Source: Legionella sp. (GTDB lineage Bacteria; Pseudomonadota; Gammaproteobacteria; Legionellales; Legionellaceae). From it: a stretch of DNA of 5,534 nucleotides. Made by a program: the position numbers and the translations under genes. The notes under the pieces are model-generated. The model did no database searches and was not told the DNA's origin. It saw nothing but the letters and a program-made list of their open reading frames with translations. Of the stretch, positions 1-4,493 are shown in pieces (position 1 is the first letter of the stretch; every line of letters starts with the position of its first letter). The stretch lies in assembly GCA_003507515.1 (NCBI GenBank), contig DNVL01000070.1:1-5534 (forward strand). Direction: 5' to 3'.

Positions 1-527
1 CGTAGAGCACTAGAGGTTGCCTGTTGCAAACTTTCTTCTGGATCTGAGACATTGAATAAATAGGCCTGCAAATCACCAATGCGGTACTGTACCGCAAGGG
101 CCACTGACACGAGATTTTCATCTTTCGTGAGCATTTGAGCAGAATAGGAATAATCCGCCACACGATCCACATTGATCACCACTTTAGACGATACAAAACG
201 TGGGATCCAATGCGGACCCGGTCCTACTGTTTCGATGTATTTTCCGAACCGGAGAATAGCTGCTTCTTCCGCCGGATCAATGATGAAAATACCGGATAAT
301 ACCCATAGCACAAACACGCCTAAAACAACCAATAAAGCCAACAATCCATTAGGTCCTGAATCTGAACTGGAACCCGAGGCGAGTATTGACGCTGGCTTTT
401 TTCCAGCAGCCCTCTGAAAAAATTGTTTCATTTTATTATGCAAACGTTTCAATGCTTCATCTAGATCAGGAGGTTGATTTTTTCCACCCCACGGATCGTT
501 GCCTTTATCCGGCCCATTCCATCCCAT
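1..527 (-). CDS. hflK: HflK, FtsH-regulating membrane protein (SPFH family), N-terminal part; C-terminus beyond window
   Basis: HflK and HflC form a large complex on the periplasmic side of the inner membrane that surrounds and modulates the FtsH protease. The 175 codons present read as a typical HflK N-terminus. Residues 1-22 carry the Gly/Trp/Pro-rich opening (MGWNGPDKGNDPWGG) and the PPDLDEAL segment. A single membrane span lies at about residues 60-83. The SPFH/band-7 domain then begins (IDPAEEAAILRFGKY, 83-97) and continues through a conserved stretch at about 128-175 (SAQMLTKDEN, QYRIGDLQAYLFNV, DPEESLQQAT). The ATG at 525-527 has a GGAG ribosome binding site 8 nt upstream. The gene lies 74 bp downstream of trmB on the same strand, so it may be cotranscribed or use its own promoter in the gap. 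hflC is expected next but is outside the window. The gene is cut by the window edge; I see no frameshift in the visible part. Confidence 0.95.
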   Translation of the reverse strand, partial: MGWNGPDKGNDPWGGKNQPPDLDEALKRLHNKMKQFFQRAAGKKPASILASGSSSDSGPNGLLALLVVLGVFVLWVLSGIFIIDPAEEAAILRFGKYIETVGPGPHWIPRFVSSKVVINVDRVADYSYSAQMLTKDENLVSVALAVQYRIGDLQAYLFNVSDPEESLQQATSSAL

Positions 528-560
528 ATTTAATGCTCCGCCTTCACGCTTAAAATTAGA

Positions 561-589
561 ATTCTATGGCGTATGCTTGGTTTAAGCAA
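561..589 (-). promoter_or_regulatory. Possible promoter of hflK
   Basis: On the minus strand a TTGCTT -35 (584-589) is separated by 17 bp from a TAGAAT -10 (561-566, five of six consensus bases). The expected start near 554 would leave a leader of about 27 nt. The -10 sits in a perfect 10-bp palindrome, TAGAATTCTA (557-566). The -35 matches only three of six bases, so hflK could equally be read through from trmB. Confidence 0.3.
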
Positions 590-601
590 GCAATACTGGG
601 C

Positions 602-1285
602 TTAAATTGATGACTGGCGTACAAAGATTAAATCCCAAACGCCATGCCCAAGCCGCGCCCCACGTTGCTCAAATTTAGTCAGTGGACGCGTATCGGGGCG
701 AGGAGAAAAGCCACCACCCTCTTGTTGATTAACCAACAACGGCTCTGCTGACAACACATGTAACATGTGATCGGCATACGCTTCCCAGTCGGTTGCGCAA
801 TGCAAAAAGCCCCCTACTTTTATTTTTTTTAACAGTTGGCTCACAAATGCCGGCTGAATCAATCGGCGTTTATGATGCCGGGCTTTAGGCCATGGATCAG
901 GAAAAAAAATTTGCACACCCTGCAATGAATCATCCGGTAAAGACCGGCTAAACACCTCAACGGCATCATAGGGCGCAACCCTTACATTATTAAGTGCATG
1001 ATCATGCAGATCAGCCACCAAACTCCCAATGCCCGCACGGTGTACCTCAATGCCTAAGTAATCGAGATCCGGCCGCTGTTCTGCTTGAGTGAACAGCGAA
1101 GCCCCCATGCCAAATCCGATTTCCACGATGATTTCCGCATGCCGCCCAAAGGCGCTAGATAAACACCAAGGCGCGGTGGGTTCAGGCATAAGGTATGGTG
1201 TTAACCATTGATCCAATGCCAGTTGCTGGCGTGGACTCACGCGACCTGTCCTTAAAACAAAACTTTTGATGGTTCGTTGTTGCAT
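602..1285 (-). CDS. trmB: tRNA (guanosine(46)-N7)-methyltransferase TrmB
   Basis: TrmB transfers a methyl group from S-adenosylmethionine to N7 of G46 in the variable loop of tRNAs; it is cytosolic. The 227-residue product (E. coli TrmB is 239) shows the family signatures in order. The RTIKSFVLRTGR opening is at 4-15. The SAM-binding loop EIGFGMGAS is at 55-63, followed by LGIEVHRAG at 77-85. The catalytic/tRNA region FFPDPWPKARHHKRR is at 127-141, ATDWEAYADHML at 164-175 and TKFEQRGARLGHGVWDL at 203-219. The ATG at 1283-1285 is preferred over an in-frame ATG 36 bp upstream (1319-1321). It has AGGGG 5 nt upstream, protein similarity begins just after it, and the likely promoter -10 overlaps the upstream region. 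It is divergent from rpmB-rpmG and upstream of hflK on the same strand. Confidence 0.96.
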   Translation of the reverse strand: MQQRTIKSFVLRTGRVSPRQQLALDQWLTPYLMPEPTAPWCLSSAFGRHAEIIVEIGFGMGASLFTQAEQRPDLDYLGIEVHRAGIGSLVADLHDHALNNVRVAPYDAVEVFSRSLPDDSLQGVQIFFPDPWPKARHHKRRLIQPAFVSQLLKKIKVGGFLHCATDWEAYADHMLHVLSAEPLLVNQQEGGGFSPRPDTRPLTKFEQRGARLGHGVWDLIFVRQSSI

Positions 1286-1312
1286 GGAAACCCCTGAGCA
1301 CAAAAGACTGAG

Positions 1313-1342
1313 ATTATGCACGAGAAATACCCTGGATGTCTA
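1313..1342 (-). promoter_or_regulatory. Likely sigma-70 promoter of trmB
   Basis: On the minus strand TAGACA (1337-1342, five of six -35 consensus bases) is followed after 18 bp by CATAAT (1313-1318, five of six -10 bases). Transcription would begin near 1306 and give a leader of about 21 nt before the trmB ATG at 1285. This supports that start over the ATG at 1321. Confidence 0.5.
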
Positions 1343-1379
1343 ATATTCCTCTTTATTTTTCAGAAAAAGCATCCATAAC

Positions 1380-1408
1380 TTGCATCAACGTTTAATATTT
1401 GTTATAAA
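1380..1408 (+). promoter_or_regulatory. Possible sigma-70 promoter of rpmB-rpmG
   Basis: TTGCAT (1380-1385) lies 17 bp before TATAAA (1403-1408, five of six -10 bases). The -35 matches three of six positions. A start near 1415 would give a leader of about 93 nt holding the two hairpins at 1434-1450 and 1470-1489. It points away from the trmB promoter, about 40 bp from it. Confidence 0.42.
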
Positions 1409-1433
1409 ACGCCACCTGTAATTTTTTTCAGTC

Positions 1434-1462
1434 CGTTCGTCTGACGAATGAGCTTATTTTTT
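1434..1462 (+). other. Leader hairpin followed by a T run upstream of rpmB (possible attenuator)
   Basis: TTCGT (1436-1440) and ACGAA (1444-1448) pair around a CTG triloop. The stem extends outward by a G-T wobble (1435/1449) and a C-G pair (1434/1450). A run of six T (1457-1462) follows after six bases. The stem is short and the T run is not adjacent, so terminator activity is doubtful. Its CTGAC (1441-1445) could instead pair with GTCAG at 1485-1489 in the next hairpin. Confidence 0.3.
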
Positions 1463-1469
1463 AACAAAT

Positions 1470-1489
1470 CTGACTTACCTATAAGTCAG
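1470..1489 (+). other. Perfect 8-bp hairpin just upstream of the rpmB ribosome binding site
   Basis: CTGACTTA (1470-1477) and TAAGTCAG (1482-1489) are exact reverse complements around the 4-nt loop CCTA. The hairpin ends 7 nt before the GGAG ribosome binding site of rpmB (1497-1500) and lies inside the predicted leader. Its position fits a translational or feedback control element, as is known for several ribosomal protein operons, but the function is an inference. Confidence 0.5.
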
Positions 1490-1507
1490 GCACGTTGGAG
1501 TAACATC

Positions 1508-1744
1508 ATGTCAAGAGTATGCCAGATTACTGGTAAGCGACCCATCACCGGGAATAACGTGTCGCATGCCAACAATAAAACAAAACGTCGTTTTATCCCC
1601 AACATTCAACATCATCGCTATTGGCTAGAAGAAGAAAATCGATTCGTATCTCTTAAATTAACGCCAAGAGGCATGCGCACGATTGACAAATTGGGACTGA
1701 AAGCAGTGCTTGATAAATTACGCGCCAAAGGCGAAAAAATTTAA
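1508..1744 (+). CDS. rpmB: 50S ribosomal protein L28
   Basis: L28 (bL28) is a structural protein of the large ribosomal subunit. The 78-residue product has exactly the length of the E. coli protein and follows its pattern throughout. [17 protein letters not shown] is at 1-17, [14 protein letters not shown] at 19-32, the [14 protein letters not shown] segment at 36-49, and the end is LRAKGEKI. The ATG at 1508-1510 has GGAG 7 nt upstream. An in-frame ATG at 1448 would add 20 residues with no counterpart in the family and is not used. rpmG follows 16 bp downstream in the same orientation, the usual rpmB-rpmG pair. Expression is likely driven from 1380-1408 and may be tuned by the hairpins in the leader. 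Confidence 0.98.
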   Translation: MSRVCQITGKRPITGNNVSHANNKTKRRFIPNIQHHRYWLEEENRFVSLKLTPRGMRTIDKLGLKAVLDKLRAKGEKI

Positions 1745-1760
1745 TTGAAGGGGAAACACG

Positions 1761-1925
1761 ATGGCCGCTATTCGCATCAAAATTAAAATGGAATCCAGTG
1801 CAGGAACAGGTTATTTTATAACCACAACAAAAAACCCACGCACGACCACCACAAAGCTTAGCTTCAAACGATATGATCCCGTTATCCGCAAACATGTGGA
1901 CTTCAACGAGAAAAAAGTCAAATAA
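1761..1925 (+). CDS. rpmG: 50S ribosomal protein L33
   Basis: L33 (bL33) is a small protein of the large ribosomal subunit near the E site. The 54-residue product (E. coli: 55) contains the family core [17 protein letters not shown] at 12-28 and ends with [19 protein letters not shown]. It has no cysteine, so it is the zinc-independent (C-minus) form. The ATG at 1761 has a strong AGGGGA ribosome binding site at 1749-1754. It is cotranscribed with rpmB, whose stop codon ends at 1744. Confidence 0.97.
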   Translation: MAAIRIKIKMESSAGTGYFITTTKNPRTTTTKLSFKRYDPVIRKHVDFNEKKVK

Positions 1926-1973
1926 TTTTTTGTAAGCATATCACTGCAGTTTTAAACGTTAAACCACCCCCAC

Positions 1974-2004
1974 CGACGTCCTGCAACTTATCAGCAGGAC
2001 GTCG
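1974..2004 (+). terminator. GC-rich hairpin between rpmG and hpf (terminator-like, without adjacent T run)
   Basis: CGACGTCCTGC (1974-1984) and GCAGGACGTCG (1994-2004) form a perfect 11-bp stem around a 9-nt loop. The next bases (TGATTCTGACGATAAA) hold no T run on the plus strand, nor is there one directly beyond it on the minus strand, so this is not a classical intrinsic terminator. It lies 48 bp after the rpmG stop and about 100 bp before hpf. It could protect the 3' end of the rpmBG message, pause or terminate transcription, or bind a protein. The rest of the 180-bp gap shows nothing I recognise; I found no convincing hpf promoter. Confidence 0.4.
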
Positions 2005-2105
2005 TGATTCTGACGATAAAATATAAACATCCGCTGGATAATCGCACTAAATCAGTTACACTAATAGATATAGGCTAAGGAACCAATCAATAAGGGAGAC
2101 ACATC

Positions 2106-2426
2106 ATGCAAATCCATTTCACCGGGCACCGAGTGGAAGTAACCACAGCATTAAAAAATTTCACCGAAGAAAAATTCCATAAATTAGAGCACCACTTTGA
2201 TAAAATAACCGCGGTCAATGTTGTCTTTGAGGTTGAAAAACTAAGACATATTGCGGAAGCTACCCTTTTCATCTCAAAAGGTGAAGTGCATGCCAGTGCT
2301 GAGTCTGAAAACATGTACGCTGCCATTGACCTCTTGGTGGACAAGCTTGATAAACAATTAATGAAACACAAAGAAAAAAAATTGGATAGACGAGATCACC
2401 ATGGTCAAAACGGTGATATGCCTTGA
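2106..2426 (+). CDS. hpf: Ribosome hibernation promoting factor, short form (HPF/YfiA family)
   Basis: Short HPF binds the 30S decoding region when growth stops and promotes 100S ribosome dimers in gammaproteobacteria. The 106-residue product opens with MQIHFTGHRVEVTTALKNFTEEKFHKLEHHF (1-31). It continues with the second half of the beta-alpha-beta fold: FEVEKLRHIAEATLFISKGEVHASAES (41-67), then NMYAAIDLLVDKLDKQLMKHKEK (69-91). It lacks the C-terminal dimerisation domain of long HPF, and its tail is rich in Lys, Asp and His. The ATG at 2106 is preceded by AAGGGAG at 2092-2098. In many proteobacteria hpf follows rpoN; here rpmG precedes it and rpoN is absent. The last 4 bases overlap the HPr gene, implying translational coupling. 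Confidence 0.95.
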   Translation: MQIHFTGHRVEVTTALKNFTEEKFHKLEHHFDKITAVNVVFEVEKLRHIAEATLFISKGEVHASAESENMYAAIDLLVDKLDKQLMKHKEKKLDRRDHHGQNGDMP

Positions 2427-2692
2427 TTACGATTCACGTCACCATCATCAACAAATTAGGGCTACATGCAAGAGCATCGGCCAAATTTGTTTCCACAGCA
2501 GCAAGGTTTCAAAGCCAGCTGAGCGTCACGAAAGAGGCCAAAACCATTAACGGCAAGAGCATCATGGGGGTCATGTTGCTCGCCGCAAACAAAGGCAGTG
2601 AATTGATCCTAGAAATGGATGGCCCCGATGAGGAGGCCATGCAAGCCGCGTTAGTGAATCTGATCAACAATCGTTTTGATGAGGCGGAATGA
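2423..2692 (+). CDS. ptsH: HPr phosphocarrier protein of the PTS (TTG start, overlaps hpf)
   Basis: HPr accepts a phosphoryl group from PEP via enzyme I on His15 and passes it to EIIA proteins. In the 89-residue product, NKLGLHARAS (10-19) places the phospho-histidine at H15 and the adjacent arginine at R17. INGKSIMGVM (42-51) places Ser46 in the context recognised by HPr kinase/phosphorylase in organisms that have it. The C-terminal helix region is GPDEEAMQAALVNLINN (67-83). The start is forced: an in-frame TGA at 2414-2416 leaves TTG at 2423 as the only usual start codon before the conserved domain. A modest GGTG lies about 7 nt upstream. The 4-nt overlap TTGA with the hpf stop suggests coupled translation. 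No transporter components are in view, so the role may be regulatory, as in PTS-Ntr systems. NPr-type naming (ptsO) is an alternative. Confidence 0.92.
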   Translation: MITIHVTIINKLGLHARASAKFVSTAARFQSQLSVTKEAKTINGKSIMGVMLLAANKGSELILEMDGPDEEAMQAALVNLINNRFDEAE

Positions 2693-3451
2693 CTACTTCG
2701 CTTCTTGTTTGAGTTTCACCATTTTTCTACGCTGTTTACGCATCCGCTGCAATACATACAATGTTTGCACAGGTCCTGACAACGCATAGATCACCGAACC
2801 GATGAAGACCACCACGGTTGGATTCACTGCAATCGCCACAAAAAATATCACGATCAATAATACGTAGAGAAACGGGACCTTTCCTTTGAAATCCAACTCC
2901 TTGAAACTATAATATCTGACGTTACTCACCATCAGCACAGCCGATATGATAGCAATGATTGCTGATACGATGGAAATCAGTTCAAATGGCCAATTTTGTT
3001 GCTGACACAACCCCACAAAAGATGACACAAAAGCGGCTGCAAACGTGCAATTCAGTCCTTGAAAATAATTTTTATCTGCCGTTTCAACTTGCGTATTAAA
3101 GCGAGCCAATCGAAGTGCTACTGCAGCTGTATAAATAAAAGCAACCAACCACCCTAATTTTCCAAATTGATGCAAACTCCAACTGTACAACAGCAAAGCA
3201 GGCGCCACACCGAAAGTGACCATGTCTGACAAACTATCATATTCAGCGCCAAATGCACTCTGGGTATTGGTCATGCGCGCAATACGCCCATCCAGTCCAT
3301 CCGCAACCATCCCAATAAAAATGGCAATGACCGCCACATCATATTGCGTTTTGAGTGAAGCAACGATGGAATAAAAGGCCGAAAATAAACTGGCCGTCGT
3401 CAGGAGGTTAGGTAATAAATAAATGCCTGAGTAACCTTCTTTTTGTCGCAC
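2693..3451 (-). CDS. pssA: CDP-diacylglycerol-serine O-phosphatidyltransferase (phosphatidylserine synthase)
   Basis: This inner-membrane enzyme makes phosphatidylserine from CDP-diacylglycerol and serine, the step before phosphatidylethanolamine. The CDP-alcohol phosphatidyltransferase signature DG-x2-AR-x8-G-x3-D-x3-D is complete, with D54, G55, A58, R59, G68, D72 and D76 (252-residue numbering). The sequence opens with the family-typical GIYLLPNLLTTASLFSAFYS. Several hydrophobic spans follow, and the tail is strongly basic (RMRKQRRKMVKLKQ). It is therefore the integral type II enzyme, unlike the E. coli PLD-type PssA. Start choice: the frame is also open from an ATG at 3515-3517 (274 residues). 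That ATG has only AAGG 1 nt upstream, whereas the GTG at 3449-3451 has AGGGG 8 nt upstream and starts close to the conserved region. I prefer the GTG but cannot exclude the ATG. Its stop codon directly abuts that of the convergent HPr gene. Confidence 0.92.
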   Translation of the reverse strand: MRQKEGYSGIYLLPNLLTTASLFSAFYSIVASLKTQYDVAVIAIFIGMVADGLDGRIARMTNTQSAFGAEYDSLSDMVTFGVAPALLLYSWSLHQFGKLGWLVAFIYTAAVALRLARFNTQVETADKNYFQGLNCTFAAAFVSSFVGLCQQQNWPFELISIVSAIIAIISAVLMVSNVRYYSFKELDFKGKVPFLYVLLIVIFFVAIAVNPTVVVFIGSVIYALSGPVQTLYVLQRMRKQRRKMVKLKQEAK

Positions 3452-3525
3452 GATGGACGCCCCTACCAGAGATTGAAGTAAAGGATAGTCTATCACAATA
3501 GCCCGCTGTCCTGCCATGCCTTAAA

Positions 3526-3554
3526 TTGTGATGATCAGTCGATGGTGCTATACT
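3526..3554 (+). promoter_or_regulatory. Extended -10 sigma-70 promoter of the DUF3579 gene
   Basis: TTGTGA (3526-3531, four of six) is followed after 17 bp by TATACT (3549-3554, five of six). The -10 is directly preceded by TGC, a perfect extended -10 element. Transcription would start near 3561, only about 25 nt before the ATG at 3586. The element sits just upstream of pssA on the other strand, so the two genes are divergent with closely packed control regions. Confidence 0.6.
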
Positions 3555-3585
3555 ATTCATACTGTTTTCATTGTGCAAATTCGTT

Positions 3586-3876
3586 ATGACCCAGTCCGAC
3601 GGCAAAAAAATTGTGATCGAAGGCGTCACTACGCAAGGAAAAACGTTTCGTCCTAGCGATTGGGCGGAGCGCATGAGTGGTGCTATGGCTAGCTTTAAAA
3701 ATAGCCGGATACTCTATTCGCCACTATTGCAGCCCAGCGTGAACCACGAAGGATACAAATGCGTCATACTTGACCCGAAACTGAAAGATTCCAGCCCAGA
3801 AGTCTACCAGTCCATATTGGATTTCGCCAAAGCAAACCACCTCAACATTTGCGGGGACGACGAAGCCATCAAATAG
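3586..3876 (+). CDS. DUF3579 family protein of unknown function
   Basis: The 96-residue product matches the pattern I know from the DUF3579 family of beta- and gammaproteobacteria. The segment IVIEGVTTQGKTFRPSDWAERMSG is at 9-32, RILYSPLLQP at 41-50, GYKCVILDPKLKDSSPEVYQSILDFAKANHLNI at 56-88, and the tail is short and acidic. It has no signal peptide or membrane span and is presumably cytosolic. The function of the family is not known to me. Start: the ATG at 3586 precedes the conserved region. A TTG at 3571 would add five residues. Neither has a clear ribosome binding site, and the predicted transcript starts about 25 nt before the ATG, so initiation may rely on a short leader. Its last 8 bp overlap the 3' end of the convergent icmC-like gene. 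Confidence 0.85.
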   Translation: MTQSDGKKIVIEGVTTQGKTFRPSDWAERMSGAMASFKNSRILYSPLLQPSVNHEGYKCVILDPKLKDSSPEVYQSILDFAKANHLNICGDDEAIK

Positions 3877-4381
3877 GCCCCTTGAGTAAACTCATGATAT
3901 AATTGAAAAACCAGTCTATCCATCTTATGGTGTATTCAATATTCATGGCGCCAATACCGGCCAGGACAAACGCAAAGCCTTTCGTCCCATGTTGTTGACC
4001 TGGCTTCGCTGCACTAATCATCAACACCGCCCCCCTCACAAACCAAAGTACCCCAGCGGTTTTGATCAATATTTGCATCGACTCATAAATATTGTAGGGA
4101 TTGTATGCGTTGTATTCCAAAGCACTGCTACTACCAAATAATGTATTTGATAGCGTCTCTACTGAGGTGGGCAAAAAAATAAGGACGACCCCTCCGAAAA
4201 TACGGGTCAAGGGCACAGAGATCTTTTCTCGAGACTGGGGGGTTACTTTGGTGCATTGAATCAAGCCTGACACGACCAATGAGAGCCCCAATACATACGC
4301 AGCCCCTATGATAAGCGATTGCACAGACGCGAGTGATTGGCTTAAATTGCCAATCATGGTCACCAGATCAGGCATTTTCAT
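3869..4381 (-). CDS. DotE/IcmC-like inner-membrane protein of the type IVB (Dot/Icm) secretion system
   Basis: The 170-residue product is hydrophobic. Membrane segments lie at about 22-41 (LIIGAAYVLGLSLVVSGLI), 61-76, 103-124 and 136-156. Its layout follows DotE/IcmC as I know it. An amphipathic opening (LVTMIGNLSQSLASVQSLI, 6-24) and the first span come first, then a short polar loop. GGVVLIFLPTSVETLSNTLFGSSSALEY (63-90) follows. The most telling block is FVRGAVLMISAAKPGQQHGTKGFAFVLAGIGAMNI at 114-148. DotE/IcmC is an inner-membrane component of the Dot/Icm machine that exports effectors in Legionella and Coxiella. Start: ATG at 4381 or 4375; an ATG at 4441 would place a TATAAT -10 inside the gene. 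No ribosome binding site is obvious. It stands alone between DUF3579 and a flavoprotein, so it may be a paralogue of the canonical icmC or a relocated copy. The assignment is from memory of the family. Confidence 0.78.
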   Translation of the reverse strand: MKMPDLVTMIGNLSQSLASVQSLIIGAAYVLGLSLVVSGLIQCTKVTPQSREKISVPLTRIFGGVVLIFLPTSVETLSNTLFGSSSALEYNAYNPYNIYESMQILIKTAGVLWFVRGAVLMISAAKPGQQHGTKGFAFVLAGIGAMNIEYTIRWIDWFFNYIMSLLKGPI

Positions 4382-4409
4382 ATGGTTATTTAATATCCAA
4401 ATACGATAA

Positions 4410-4415
4410 ATTATA
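4410..4415 (-). promoter_or_regulatory. Possible -10 box of the icmC-like gene
   Basis: A perfect TATAAT is read on the minus strand (plus-strand ATTATA). A start near 4403 would give a leader of about 22 nt to the ATG at 4381. No recognisable -35 is present at 15-18 bp (CAAGTA at 17 bp), so an activator or another element might be needed if it is real. Confidence 0.3.
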
Positions 4416-4435
4416 CTCCAACATATGGATAGTAC

Positions 4436-4463
4436 TTGCATTGTGTTGTTTTTCCCTTATATT
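4436..4463 (+). promoter_or_regulatory. Possible promoter of the reductase-aldolase pair
   Basis: TTGCAT (4436-4441) and TATATT (4458-4463, five of six -10 bases) are separated by 16 bp. The expected start near 4470 would leave about 24 nt before the ATG at 4494. The -35 matches three of six. It occupies the position where the -35 of the divergent icmC-like gene would lie, so the two promoters could not easily be bound at once. Confidence 0.33.
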
Positions 4464-4493
4464 AGGGCATTTCCTTCCCTAAAAAGAACGACC

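Noticed and set aside
172..417. Plus-strand open frame opposite hflK
   Set aside because: It lies within the well-conserved hflK gene on the other strand and has no ribosome binding site or recognisable domain.
571..590. Small inverted repeat TGCTT/AAGCA in the trmB-hflK gap as a terminator
   Set aside because: The stem has only 5 bp and no T run follows on either strand.
1286..1321. An in-frame ATG that would extend TrmB by 12 residues
   Set aside because: It lacks a ribosome binding site and overlaps the likely -10 box; the ATG at 1285 has AGGGG at a proper distance.
1448..1507. An in-frame ATG that would extend L28 by 20 residues
   Set aside because: The added residues have no counterpart in L28, the internal ATG at 1508 has a good ribosome binding site, and the resulting 78 residues equal the usual length.
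2031..2046. Possible sigma-54 promoter before hpf (CTGGATAATCGC)
   Set aside because: The GG and GC elements are 6 bp apart instead of the required 10, so the spacing does not fit.
2087..2371. Minus-strand open frame of 94 codons opposite hpf
   Set aside because: It is fully antisense to the clear hpf gene and its translation resembles no family.
4382..4441. N-terminal extension of the icmC-like protein from an ATG at 4441
   Set aside because: The extension would contain a perfect TATAAT on its own strand and adds residues unlike the family.
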